64,000 nt of DNA from Rhizobium sp. NRK18. GTDB taxonomy: Bacteria; Pseudomonadota; Alphaproteobacteria; Rhizobiales; Rhizobiaceae. The translations under genes and the position numbers were made by a program. The DNA lies in assembly GCF_024385575.1 (NCBI RefSeq), contig NZ_JANFMV010000001.1, positions 3,129,681-3,193,680 on the forward strand. The letters run 5' to 3'. A model generated the notes under the pieces. It saw only the letters and a list, made by a program, of their open reading frames with translations, searched no databases and was not told where the DNA came from. Positions 8,600 to 17,635 of the stretch are shown here, one piece after another (positions within the stretch are counted from its first letter, which is position 1; every line of letters begins with the position of its first letter).

Positions 8600-10219
8600 T
8601 TAACGGCAAACCCCAGCTTGGGCCGGCATCTCCTCGGAAAATCCGCCCACGTCCAATCCAACGGCCTCCGCAAACACCGCGCCGACCCCGATCAATACCG
8701 GTTCATCGACGCCGATGTCCTGCATTGCGGCACCCAATCCATGCAGCTTGCCCGTCCAGCGGCGTTCGTTGCCGCGGGAGACGGACGACATGATGACGAC
8801 GGGGGTTGAGGCTGGCAGGCCGGCCCCGATGAGGCGGGCCTCGATCTTGGCGGCTGTGCGGCCGCCCATGTAGAAGATGGTCGTGGTGGTCGGATCGCCA
8901 AGCGCCTTCCAGTCGATGGTCTCGGGCAGTTCGCCCTTCTTCGAATGACCGGTCACGAAGCGGACCGATTGCGCGCAGTCGCGGTGGGTGAGCGACACGC
9001 CGAGCCTTGACGCCATGGCGCTCGCCGACGTGATGCCGGGAACGATGTCGACGGAGATTCCCTCATTCTGCAGGCGGGTTATCTCCTCCCCTGCCCGGCC
9101 GAAGATGACCGGATCGCCAGCCTTCAGGCGCACGACGCGCTTGCCCGCCCGGGCAAAGGTCACCATCATGTCGTTGATGTCTTCCTGACGGCAGCTTTCG
9201 CGGCCGCCGCGTTTGCCGACCAGCATGCGTTTTGCCTCGCGGCGGGCGAGTTCGAGCACCTCCGGCGAGACCAGATCGTCGAACAGGATGACATCAGCGG
9301 CCTGCAGAGCGCGCACCGCCTTCAGCGTCAGCAATTCTGCATCTCCCGGACCTGCGCCGACGAGCGTGACGCGGCCGATGGCGCCGGCGGCCGTTTCCAG
9401 CCGCGCGATGTCCGCCATCAGCCGCGCATCCTCGTCCTCCCGAGGCTTGTCATTCGTTGTCAGCGCCCGGTCGGTGAAGCGCTCCCAGAAGGCGCGGCGC
9501 GGCGCACTGCGCTTCAGACGCAGGTTGACCTTTTCGCGCAGCGCCTGGGCGAGCGCCGACCAATCCTTGAGCGCCGGCGGCAGCAGCGTCTCGATCCGCC
9601 GGCGGATCGCCTGGCCAAGGATGGGGGCTGCGCCATCCGTCGAAATGGACACGACGACCGGCGAGCGGTTGACGATCGCGCCGAACTGGAACTGGCAGAA
9701 GGCCGGCTTGTCGATGACATTGACGGGAACGCCGGCCGCACGGGCGGCATCGAAGAACTCGGCTGCTTCTTCCTCGGTTTCGCAGTCGGCTATCGCAATC
9801 GCCATGCCAGCGAATGAAGCCGAGGTCCAAGCCTGCGCATGTTGAATGTAGCGGCCGCGCGTCTTCGTTTCGGCGCCCCTCATCCGCCTGCCGGCACCTT
9901 CTCCCCGTCCTGACGGGGAGAAGGGAGATGCGGCATCGTTGTCGCCCCCTCGCCCCGCTTGCGGCGAGGGGGGCAAATGCGCGACATCCATAAGACCGCG
10001 CATCGTCTCGCCGAGCTCGCCATCGGTCGCCCAGACGTGGACTTCGGCACCACAAGAGGCCAGCAGCTCGGCTTTCCAGGCCGCAGCGTCCGACCCGCCG
10101 GCGACGAGCACAGGCTTTCCTTCCAGAGACCAGAAGACGGGCAGCTTAGCGAGCGGCGCCATGCGGGCCGGCGCCGGGCGCGTCGGCATTTCATTCAGCG
10201 GCAGCGACATGGCATCCAT
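8600..10219 (-). CDS. cysG: Siroheme synthase CysG with an in-frame repeat insertion
   Basis: A multifunctional siroheme synthase of 539 residues; E. coli CysG is about 457. The N-terminal half is a Rossmann dehydrogenase/ferrochelatase domain (about residues 25-265). The C-terminal half is uroporphyrinogen-III methyltransferase: GAGPGD near residue 285, VVRLKAGDPVIFGR, and GITSASA. Residues about 80-115 are not family sequence. They are encoded by a copy of a palindromic repeat found elsewhere in the window, so the enzyme carries a Gly/Ser/Arg-rich insert in its dehydrogenase domain. The start is the ATG at 10217-10219, with an AGGGGGA ribosome site. The frame overlaps nasA by 29 bases. It provides siroheme for NirB in the same operon. 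Confidence 0.92.
   Translation of the reverse strand: MDAMSLPLNEMPTRPAPARMAPLAKLPVFWSLEGKPVLVAGGSDAAAWKAELLASCGAEVHVWATDGELGETMRGLMDVAHLPPSPQAGRGGDNDAASPFSPSGRGEGAGRRMRGAETKTRGRYIQHAQAWTSASFAGMAIAIADCETEEEAAEFFDAARAAGVPVNVIDKPAFCQFQFGAIVNRSPVVVSISTDGAAPILGQAIRRRIETLLPPALKDWSALAQALREKVNLRLKRSAPRRAFWERFTDRALTTNDKPREDEDARLMADIARLETAAGAIGRVTLVGAGPGDAELLTLKAVRALQAADVILFDDLVSPEVLELARREAKRMLVGKRGGRESCRQEDINDMMVTFARAGKRVVRLKAGDPVIFGRAGEEITRLQNEGISVDIVPGITSASAMASRLGVSLTHRDCAQSVRFVTGHSKKGELPETIDWKALGDPTTTTIFYMGGRTAAKIEARLIGAGLPASTPVVIMSSVSRGNERRWTGKLHGLGAAMQDIGVDEPVLIGVGAVFAEAVGLDVGGFSEEMPAQAGVCR
9874..9978. repeat. Palindromic repeat inserted within cysG
   Basis: Two strong inverted repeats lie side by side: CTTCTCCCCGT/ACGGGGAGAAG (9898-9923) and GCCCCCTCGCC/GGCGAGGGGGGC (9944-9974). 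The left part, from CCCCTCATCCG through CACCTTCTCCCC and GGGGAGAAGG, matches the right half of the intergenic element at 61776-61893. It keeps the cysG frame open. Boundaries are approximate, set by where the protein departs from siroheme synthase sequence. Confidence 0.8.
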
Positions 10220-12848
10220 CGATGATCCCCCTGATTTCGGCGCGGCAGGAGCCGCAATTGGTTCCGGCGTTGAGGCATTTGCCGATCGCCTCGACCGTGG
10301 CGTTGCCCGCATGCACCGCCGCGACGATCTGGTTGACGCCGACGGAAAAGCAGGAGCAGACGTTGGCGCCCGGGTCGGGACGATCGGCGCCGGGCCGGCC
10401 GGCGACCAGAGCGTTGCGGGCAGCAGGCTCCGCATGGGCTTCCGTCAGCTGTGCGACCATCCAGTTGCGCGACACCGCCACCGGCTGGCGCGCCACGAAC
10501 AGCGCCGCGACGAGACGGTCACCGGCAAAATAGGCCATGCGGACATGGCCACTGTGGCGGTCTTCATAGCCGATGCATTCGGCCGTGTCCGGCACGCCGA
10601 GAACCCTGCGGCCCCAGGCATCGACGTTCTCGACCGGATCGGTGAAGGCGAACTCCATGCGAAAGCCGCCTTCGGCACGCGCCAGCGCCCAATAGGCGCA
10701 GTCGGGCCGTACGGGCTTTTCCGCGCTGACGGCGAAACCGAAGAGCGATGCCGGAAAAGCGGAGGCGCGGACTGCCACGTTTTTCAATGCCGGCTGACCC
10801 GACACGGGATCGGTCAACGGCGCGACAAGGGCGTCGATGCGGGCGTTGGCAGAATACTGGTCGGTCCAGTGCATCGGCACGAAGATGCTGCCGCGGCGCT
10901 GGCGTCGGGTCACAAGGGCCCGAACCACGCCGCTGCCATGCCGGCTTTCAATTCGCACAAGGCCCGCCTCGCGGACGCCAATCTTCAACGCGTCTTCTGG
11001 ATGGATTTCGGCGAAGGGCTCGGCGATATGGGCCGAAAGGCGGGCGCTTTTTCCCGTCCGGGTCATGGTGTGCCAATGATCGCGGATGCGGCCGGTGTTC
11101 AGCAGGTAGGGAAAGTCGCCGTCGGCGCGTTCCGGCGTCTCCGCCGTCACGGCGACGAACCTGGCCTTGTGGTCTGGATGATAGAAGCGGCCGTCGGCAA
11201 AGAAACGGGTCTCCTGTCGGTCCATGCCCTTCGGCTGCGGCCACTGGAAAGGCGGCATGTCATCGAACGTCTCTCTGTCTATCTCCGCATAGGCGCCGAT
11301 ATCAAAATCCCGGCTGCCGTGGTTGTCCTGCGACGACAGGGCGGCGTGTTCGGCGAAGATCTCCGCCGCTGTCGCCCATGAGAAAGCGTCGGCAAAGCCC
11401 ATGCGCTTTCCGACTTCGGCAAACTGGCGCCAGTCGGCAATCGCCTCTCCCGGCGCTTTCAGGAAGCGACGCTGGCGTGAGATTCGGCGCTCGGAGTTCG
11501 TGACCGTGCCGTTCTTCTCGCCCCAGCCTTCCGAGGGCAACAGCACATCGGCAAGTTCCGCCGTGTCCGTGGCTTTCAATATGTCGGAGACGACGACGAA
11601 GGGGCAGTTGCGGATCGCCTCGCGAACCCGATCGGCGTCCGGCAACGAGACGACCGGATTGGTCGCCATGATCCACAGCGCCTTGATACGGCCATCGGCG
11701 ACGGCTTCGAACATGTCGACGGCCTTCAGGCCAGCCGTCTGCGGCATTGCCGGTGCGTTCCAGAATGTCTGGACCAGATCCCGGTGTCCGGGATTTTCGA
11801 TCAGCATGTGGGCCGCAAGCATGTTGGCAAGGCCGCCGACCTCGCGGCCGCCCATGGCGTTCGGTTGGCCGGTCAGCGAAAACGGGCCCATGCCGGACCG
11901 GCCGATACGTCCCGTCGCCAGATGGCAGTTGATGATGGCGTTGACCTTGTCAGTGCCTGCGGAGGACTGGTTTACGCCCTGGCTGTAACAGGTGACGACC
12001 TTTTCCGTCGTTTCGAAGAGGGTGTAGAAGGCCTTTAGCGCCTCCTCGTCGATGCCGGTGGCGTTTACCACGTCCTCGACGCTCAGTGCCCGCGCCGCCG
12101 ACAGCGCCTCGGCGAAGCCATGCGTGTGGGCGGCGATGTAATCAGCGTCCAGCACCGGGCTGCCGGCAAGATGGGCGAGCAGCCCATTGAACAGCGCCAT
12201 GTCGCCATCCGGGCGAATGGCGAGATGCAGGTCGACGATATCGGCCGTCATCGTGCGGCGCGGATCGATCAGCACCACCTTCATGTCGGGACGCTTCGCC
12301 TTCGCCGCGGCGATGCGCTGGTAGATGACGGGGTGGCACCAGGCGAGATTGGAGCCGGTCAGGACGACGAGATCGGTCAGTTCGAGGTCCTCATAGGTCC
12401 CCGGAACCGTGTCCGAGCCGAAGGCCCGACGATGACCGGCAACCGACGAGGCCATGCAGAGCCTGGAGTTGGTGTCGATGTTGGCGGAGCCGATGAAGCC
12501 CTTCATCAGCTTATTGGCAACATAGTAGTCTTCCGTCAGAAGCTGGCCCGAGACATAGAAGGCAACCGAATCCGGGCCGTGCTCTGCGATCGTTTCCGAG
12601 AAGGTCTTCGCGACGAGGTCGAACGCCTCGTCCCAGGATGTGCGCTTGCCGGCAATTTCCGGATGGAGAATGCGGTCATCGAGATCGAGGGTTTCGGCAA
12701 GCGCCGAGCCCTTGGAACAGAGCCTGCCATAATTGGAGGGATGATCCGGATCGCCCTTGACCGTAACCGCTCCGTCGTCGTGAACGGTCGCGATGACGCC
12801 ACAGCCGACGCCGCAGTAGGGACAGGTTGTCTTGACGTCACAGGCCAT
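10191..12848 (-). CDS. nasA: Assimilatory nitrate reductase, large catalytic subunit
   Basis: An 885-residue cytoplasmic molybdopterin enzyme that reduces nitrate to nitrite. The N-terminus has CPYCGVGCG (from residue 9), starting the [4Fe-4S] site, followed by the molybdopterin oxidoreductase domain and the C-terminal dinucleotide-binding domain. The last 60 residues carry a BFD-like [2Fe-2S] domain (CSCF, then CGSC), as in the NasA of Klebsiella and of many rhizobia. No NADH or FAD domain is present, so a separate electron donor is needed. The ATG at 12846-12848 has an AGAGGG ribosome site; a longer frame upstream reads into a repeat. The gene lies between nirD and cysG in the nitrate operon. 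Confidence 0.95.
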   Translation of the reverse strand: MACDVKTTCPYCGVGCGVIATVHDDGAVTVKGDPDHPSNYGRLCSKGSALAETLDLDDRILHPEIAGKRTSWDEAFDLVAKTFSETIAEHGPDSVAFYVSGQLLTEDYYVANKLMKGFIGSANIDTNSRLCMASSVAGHRRAFGSDTVPGTYEDLELTDLVVLTGSNLAWCHPVIYQRIAAAKAKRPDMKVVLIDPRRTMTADIVDLHLAIRPDGDMALFNGLLAHLAGSPVLDADYIAAHTHGFAEALSAARALSVEDVVNATGIDEEALKAFYTLFETTEKVVTCYSQGVNQSSAGTDKVNAIINCHLATGRIGRSGMGPFSLTGQPNAMGGREVGGLANMLAAHMLIENPGHRDLVQTFWNAPAMPQTAGLKAVDMFEAVADGRIKALWIMATNPVVSLPDADRVREAIRNCPFVVVSDILKATDTAELADVLLPSEGWGEKNGTVTNSERRISRQRRFLKAPGEAIADWRQFAEVGKRMGFADAFSWATAAEIFAEHAALSSQDNHGSRDFDIGAYAEIDRETFDDMPPFQWPQPKGMDRQETRFFADGRFYHPDHKARFVAVTAETPERADGDFPYLLNTGRIRDHWHTMTRTGKSARLSAHIAEPFAEIHPEDALKIGVREAGLVRIESRHGSGVVRALVTRRQRRGSIFVPMHWTDQYSANARIDALVAPLTDPVSGQPALKNVAVRASAFPASLFGFAVSAEKPVRPDCAYWALARAEGGFRMEFAFTDPVENVDAWGRRVLGVPDTAECIGYEDRHSGHVRMAYFAGDRLVAALFVARQPVAVSRNWMVAQLTEAHAEPAARNALVAGRPGADRPDPGANVCSCFSVGVNQIVAAVHAGNATVEAIGKCLNAGTNCGSCRAEIRGIIDGCHVAAAE

Positions 12849-12882
12849 CGGACGAGCCCTCTGCGACTTGTATACGAGAAAT

Positions 12883-13036
12883 CCCCTCCCCAACCCCTCC
12901 CCACAATGGGGAGGGGCTAACCTGATGCACCGCCTTCAAAAATCTGAAAAGTCCTCGGTTGGGGGAGACCTTTCCATCGTGTAAAACCGCAGCGGCGCAC
13001 AACCCCTCCCCCTTGTGGGGAGGGGTTGGGGAGCGG
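12883..13036. repeat. Palindromic TIR-bearing intergenic element (copy 1)
   Basis: The element fills most of the nirD-nasA gap. Its left end (12883-12905) and right end (13014-13036) are 23-base inverted repeats with one mismatch. Each end also forms its own hairpin of the type CCCCTCCCC/GGGGAGGGG. A second copy with the same layout lies at 58624-58757. This resembles the RIME/ABC class of rhizobial intergenic mosaic elements, but the exact family cannot be assigned from this window. Confidence 0.8.
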
Positions 13037-13069
13037 TAAGTCAAGCATGCGGCGCCGGCAGTCATCTCC

Positions 13070-13399
13070 TCACTCCGCCGCCATCATCAGGCTTTCGAGC
13101 GCGATGAAGAGATCGCCCTCGTCGTTCCTGACCGGCACGGTCTTCACCGCCCCCTCGTCCGCACCGAGCGCCTTGCCGGTTTCGAGCGAAATCACCCAGT
13201 TGTGCAGCGGGCAGGTCACATCGTGACCATGGACGATGCCTTGAGACAGCGGGCCGCCCTTATGCGGGCAATGATCCTCGATGGCAAAAACGTGGTCGTC
13301 CATGGTGCGGAAGACGGCGATCTTGCCCTGCGGGGTCCTCACGCAGCGGGCGCCGCGACGCGGAATGTCTTCCAGCCTGCCTATTGAAATCCAGTTCAT
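13070..13399 (-). CDS. nirD: Nitrite reductase small subunit NirD (Rieske-type)
   Basis: A 109-residue protein with a Rieske [2Fe-2S] fold. The cluster ligands are visible as CPH (about residue 44) and CPLH (about residue 63), each Cys-X-His or Cys-X2-His as expected. It is the small partner of NirB in NAD(P)H-dependent assimilatory nitrite reductase in the cytoplasm. It lies 11 bases downstream of nirB, so the two are co-transcribed. A palindromic element separates it from nasA, which may affect message stability between them. Confidence 0.93.
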   Translation of the reverse strand: MNWISIGRLEDIPRRGARCVRTPQGKIAVFRTMDDHVFAIEDHCPHKGGPLSQGIVHGHDVTCPLHNWVISLETGKALGADEGAVKTVPVRNDEGDLFIALESLMMAAE

Positions 13400-13410
13400 G
13401 ACGTTTCCCC

Positions 13411-15858
13411 TTATTCGGCGGCTGCGGAAAAGCCGACGGTCGCCATCGGCTTGAACTCATGCTTGTCCTTGCCGGACACGCGTTCCGACCAGGGATCGAC
13501 CTGGGCAAATTTCTGGGAGAAGACGAAGCGGTCGAAATAGGCCTTGCGCCTGGTCTCATCGTCCATGATCTGGCGGCGGACCTCGTCGTAGCCGATACGT
13601 TTGGCCCACTTGTAGATGCGCTCGAGATAGTGGCCCTGCTCCCGGTACATCTGGGTCAGCGCGACGATGTATTCGAGCGCCTCGTCCTCGGTCTTGACGA
13701 GGCCGAGGACCTCCGTGCCCTTGATGTCGAGGCCCGCGGCTCCCGCGAAGTGGATTTCGTAGCCGCTGTCGACGCAGATGATGCCGACGTCCTTGCAGGT
13801 CGCCTCGGCGCAGTTGCGCGGACAGCCGGAGACTGCGAGCTTGACCTTGGCCGGCGTCCAGGAGCCCCACATGAATTTCTCCAGCCGGATGCCGAGACCG
13901 GTCGAATCCTGCGTGCCGAAGCGGCACCAGTCCGATCCGACGCAGGTCTTCACCGTACGCAGGCCCTTGGCATAGGCCTGTCCGGAGACGAAGCCGGCCT
14001 TGCCGAGATCGGCCCAGACGGCGGGCAGGTCTTCCTTGTGAATGCCGAGCATGTCGATGCGCTGGCCGCCGGTAACCTTGACCGTCGGGATATTGAACTT
14101 GTCGACGACGTCGGCAATGGCGCGCAGTTCAGCCGAAGACGTCACCCCGCCCCACATGCGCGGAACGACGGAATAGGTGCCGTCCTTCTGGATGTTGGCG
14201 TGGACGCGCTCATTGATAAAGCGCGACTGATAGTCGTCGGCATATTCGTCCGGCCAGTCGCAGACGAGGTAGTAGTTCAAGGCCGGCCGGCACTTGGCGC
14301 AGCCGCAGGAGGTCTTCCATTCGAGCTCCTGCATGACGGCCGGGATGCTTTTGAGCTTCTTGGCGACGATCAGGCGACGGACGTCGTCATGGCTGAAGTC
14401 GGTGCAGCCGCACATCGGCTTGACGGCCTGCGGATTGTAGGCGTCGCCGAGTGTAACGGCCATCAGCTGTTCGACGAGATGGGTGCAGGACCCGCAGGAG
14501 GCCGAAGCCTTGGTGTGGGCGCGCACCTCGTCCAGCGTCGTGAGCCCCTTGGCCGAGATCGTGCCGGTGATCTTGGATTTGCATACGCCGTTGCAGCCGC
14601 AGATTTCCGCATCATCCGGCAAGGCTGCAACGGCCGCCGTAGGGTCCAGCTGGGCACCGCCCTGGTAAGCCTGGCCGAAGATCAGCGTGTCGCGCATTTC
14701 AGTAATGTCGACCTGGCGTTTCATCAGGTCGAAGAACCAGGACCCGTCGGCGGTTTCGCCGTAGAGGACGGCGCCGATGATCCGATTGTCCTTGAGGATC
14801 AGCCGCTTGTAGACGCCGGCATTGGCGTCGCGCAGCACGATCTCCTGGCGATCGTCGCCATCGGCGAAATCGCCCGCCGAGAAGAGATTGATGCCGGTGA
14901 CCTTGAGCTTGGTGTTGACGACGGAGCCCTGGTATTCGGCGCTGCCGCCGGTCAGCCGGTCGGCAAGCACGCGGGCGCTTTCGTAAAGCGGGGCGACGAG
15001 GCCGTAGCAGATGCCCCGGTGTTCGGCGCATTCGCCGAGCGCGTAGACATCCGGGTCGGAGGTCATCATGCCGTCGTCGACGACGATGCCGCGGTTGCAG
15101 GCAATGCCGGCGTCCTTGGCAAGGCCTGCGGCCGGGCGGATGCCGACCGCCATGACGACCATTTCGGCGTCGATGATGCGGCCGTCTTCCAGCTCGATGC
15201 TGGTGACCTTGTCCTCGCCGAGGATGCGCTTGGTGTTGGCCTTGGTGACGATCTCGATACCGCGTTCGGTGAGCGCCTTTTCGAGAAGATAGGCGGCCGC
15301 CGGATCGAGCTGGCGTTCCATGATCGTCGGCATCAGGTGGATGACGGTCACTTCCATGCCCTGACGCTTCAGGCCATAGGCGGCTTCGAGGCCGAGCAGG
15401 CCGCCGCCGATGACGACCGCCCTGCCCTTGCGTGCCGCGATGTCGAGCATCTTCGATACGTCGTCGAGGTCGCGGTAGGCAAGCACGCCCGGCAGGTCGT
15501 GACCCGGTACCGGGATGATGAAGGGCGACGATCCGGTGGCGATGACCAGCTTGTCGTAGGAAGCAGTGACACCGTTCTCAGCCGTTACCGTTTTCGCATC
15601 GCGATCGATGCGGGCCACCTTTGCGCCCTTGTGCAGCGTCACGCCGTGCTCGGCATACCATTCATCCGAATGGATGATGATGTCCTCATAGGCCTTTTCG
15701 CCGGAAAGGACCGGCGAGAGCATGATGCGGTCGTAATTGACGCGCGGCTCGGCGTTGAAGATCGTGACGTCGTAGAGGCCGGGCGCCTTTTCAAACAATT
15801 CGTCCAGCATGCGGCCGGGCGCCATGCCGTTACCAATGATGACAAGCTTCTTTGTCAT
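13411..15858 (-). CDS. nirB: Nitrite reductase [NAD(P)H] large subunit NirB
   Basis: An 815-residue enzyme that reduces nitrite to ammonium with six electrons from NAD(P)H. From the N-terminus there is an FAD/NAD-binding oxidoreductase domain (GNGMAPGRMLDEL at residue 9 and VVIGGGLLGLEAA near 147), then two [2Fe-2S] cysteine-rich segments (CGCNGVC and CGSC; CGC and CGCAKC). The C-terminal half is a nitrite/sulfite reductase domain with the siroheme-[4Fe-4S] ligands CVGSDWC (about residue 637) and CPRNC (about 678). Length is close to family. It starts five bases after the ABC ATPase gene and is followed by nirD. Its siroheme comes from CysG in the same operon. Confidence 0.96.
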   Translation of the reverse strand: MTKKLVIIGNGMAPGRMLDELFEKAPGLYDVTIFNAEPRVNYDRIMLSPVLSGEKAYEDIIIHSDEWYAEHGVTLHKGAKVARIDRDAKTVTAENGVTASYDKLVIATGSSPFIIPVPGHDLPGVLAYRDLDDVSKMLDIAARKGRAVVIGGGLLGLEAAYGLKRQGMEVTVIHLMPTIMERQLDPAAAYLLEKALTERGIEIVTKANTKRILGEDKVTSIELEDGRIIDAEMVVMAVGIRPAAGLAKDAGIACNRGIVVDDGMMTSDPDVYALGECAEHRGICYGLVAPLYESARVLADRLTGGSAEYQGSVVNTKLKVTGINLFSAGDFADGDDRQEIVLRDANAGVYKRLILKDNRIIGAVLYGETADGSWFFDLMKRQVDITEMRDTLIFGQAYQGGAQLDPTAAVAALPDDAEICGCNGVCKSKITGTISAKGLTTLDEVRAHTKASASCGSCTHLVEQLMAVTLGDAYNPQAVKPMCGCTDFSHDDVRRLIVAKKLKSIPAVMQELEWKTSCGCAKCRPALNYYLVCDWPDEYADDYQSRFINERVHANIQKDGTYSVVPRMWGGVTSSAELRAIADVVDKFNIPTVKVTGGQRIDMLGIHKEDLPAVWADLGKAGFVSGQAYAKGLRTVKTCVGSDWCRFGTQDSTGLGIRLEKFMWGSWTPAKVKLAVSGCPRNCAEATCKDVGIICVDSGYEIHFAGAAGLDIKGTEVLGLVKTEDEALEYIVALTQMYREQGHYLERIYKWAKRIGYDEVRRQIMDDETRRKAYFDRFVFSQKFAQVDPWSERVSGKDKHEFKPMATVGFSAAAE

Positions 15859-15863
15859 GGGTC

Positions 15864-17627
15864 TTACTCCGCAGCTTCCATGGCCGCCGCCTTCTGACGG
15901 GCGATGCGGGCGGCGCGTTTTTCCTGAATTGATTGCAGTTGCTCGGCGCTGGGATCGGCGCCGCCCTCATAGGCTTCCAAAAAATCGAGGAGTTCTTCGC
16001 GATAGGCGTAATAGTCGGGGTGGGCGAGCAGCGCCTTGCGGGTGCGCGGACGCGGCAGGTCGACCTCCATGATGTTGCCGATCCTGGCATTCGGGCCGTT
16101 CGACATCATCACCACGCGGTCGGCGAGCAGGATCGCCTCGTCGACGTCATGGGTGACGCAGATGGCGGTAACCTTGGTGCGCTTCCAGACGTCCATCAGC
16201 ACCTCCTGCAGCTCCCAGCGCGTCAGGCTGTCGAGCATGCCGAAGGGCTCGTCGAGCAGCAGGAGCTTCGGCGACAGCGCAAAGGCGCGGGCGATGCCGA
16301 CGCGCTGCTTCATGCCGTTCGACAGATCGGCGGCGTGCCGGTGCATGGCGTCGCCGAGGCCGACACGATGCAGGTAATATTCGACGATGTCCTTGCGCTC
16401 GGCAGGCGTCGCGTCCGGATAGACCTTGTCGACGCCGAGGGCGACGTTCTCGCGCGCCGTCAGCCACGGCATCAGCGAGGGCGCCTGGAAGACGACGGCG
16501 CGGTCCGGTCCGGCGCCGCTGATTTCCTTGCCGTCGAGGACGATGCCGCCGGCGGAAATCTTGTTGAGCCCGGCAACCATCGACAGGACCGTGGACTTGC
16601 CGCAGCCGGAATGGCCGATGATCGAGATGAACTCGCCCTTGTCCATCTTCAGCTCGAAACCGTCGACGACCGTCAGCGGCCCCTTCGGCGTCGGATAGAC
16701 CTTCTTGACGTCATAGAACTCGACGAAGCGCTTCTCGGTGACGGTCTGGGCGGCCTTCTCATAGGCGGCCGGCAGCTTTTCCGCCGCAGGCTTCTGGGTG
16801 ATCGGCACGACGTTCGGCAGAACGATGTCGTTCTCGATATCGCCGCCGCGTTTGGCGCCAAGGTCCATCAGATATTCGGTGACTTCGGCGCGGATGCGGA
16901 TGAAGTCCTCGTTGTGGTTCATCTCGGCGCGATCACGCGGACGGGCGAGCTTGACGTCGAAGCTCTTTCCGAGTGTGGCCTTCGGACCGGGTGTGAGCGC
17001 GATGATGCGGTCGGCGAGCAGGATTGCCTCGTCGACATCATTGGTGATGAGGACGATCGTCTTCTTCTCGCGCTCGCAGATTTCGGCAAACTCGTCCTGC
17101 AGCTTGGCGCGGGTCAGGGCATCGAGCGCCGAGAGCGGCTCGTCGAGCAGCAGGATTTCCGGCTGCATGGCAAGCGCCCGGGCCACCGATACGCGCTGGC
17201 GCATGCCACCGGACAGTTCGGCCGGGCGGCGGTCGACGGCATGAGCGAGACCGACCATCTCGATGTACTTTTCAGCCAGCGCCCTGCGCTCGGATTTGCC
17301 GAGGCTCTTGTGGACACTGTCGACTGCCAGCGAAACATTGCCCCAGACGGTCAGCCACGGCATCAGCGCGTAGGACTGGAAGACGACGCCGCGTTCCGGA
17401 TCGGGGCCGGTCACTTCGCGGCCCTTGAAGAGCACCGCGCCGCTGTCCGGCCGCGACAGGCCGGCGAGAAGCGAGATCAGCGTCGACTTGCCGGATCCGG
17501 AGAAGCCGACGATGGCGATGAATTCCCCTTCGGCCACCTTGAGGTTGACGTCGTCCAGCACGTCGTTGCGGGTCTTGCCCGAGCCGAAGCTCTTCGACGC
17601 GCCGGAGATTTCGAGAATGGTCATCAT
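15864..17627 (-). CDS. Nitrate ABC transporter, fused double ATP-binding protein
   Basis: A 587-residue protein with two complete ABC domains in tandem, where many bacteria use separate or differently fused subunits (NrtC/NrtD). The first Walker A is GFSGSGKST (41-49), with signature LSGGMRQR and Walker B LLLDEP. The second Walker A is GHSGCGKST (about 337-345), with LSNGMKQR and LLLDEP. The switch (H-loop) His is present in the second half (His493, THD) but is Asn196 in the first (TND), so one ATP site is probably degenerate. It would energise NrtB. The start could be the second Met (17624). The stop lies five bases before nirB. Confidence 0.9.
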   Translation of the reverse strand: MMTILEISGASKSFGSGKTRNDVLDDVNLKVAEGEFIAIVGFSGSGKSTLISLLAGLSRPDSGAVLFKGREVTGPDPERGVVFQSYALMPWLTVWGNVSLAVDSVHKSLGKSERRALAEKYIEMVGLAHAVDRRPAELSGGMRQRVSVARALAMQPEILLLDEPLSALDALTRAKLQDEFAEICEREKKTIVLITNDVDEAILLADRIIALTPGPKATLGKSFDVKLARPRDRAEMNHNEDFIRIRAEVTEYLMDLGAKRGGDIENDIVLPNVVPITQKPAAEKLPAAYEKAAQTVTEKRFVEFYDVKKVYPTPKGPLTVVDGFELKMDKGEFISIIGHSGCGKSTVLSMVAGLNKISAGGIVLDGKEISGAGPDRAVVFQAPSLMPWLTARENVALGVDKVYPDATPAERKDIVEYYLHRVGLGDAMHRHAADLSNGMKQRVGIARAFALSPKLLLLDEPFGMLDSLTRWELQEVLMDVWKRTKVTAICVTHDVDEAILLADRVVMMSNGPNARIGNIMEVDLPRPRTRKALLAHPDYYAYREELLDFLEAYEGGADPSAEQLQSIQEKRAARIARQKAAAMEAAE

Positions 17628-17635
17628 ACCCTCCC

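Noticed and set aside
9874..9978. cysG as a pseudogene because of the inserted repeat
   Set aside because: The frame is open through the insert and all SUMT motifs follow in frame, so the gene is better called intact with an insertion.
12883..13036. CRISPR-like repeat array among the GC-rich repeats
   Set aside because: Only paired inverted copies occur, with no direct repeats at regular spacing and no cas genes.
13459..15897. 812-codon open frame on the plus strand opposite nirB
   Set aside because: nirB on the minus strand has all cofactor motifs and correct length. The antisense product is low-complexity and matches nothing recognisable.
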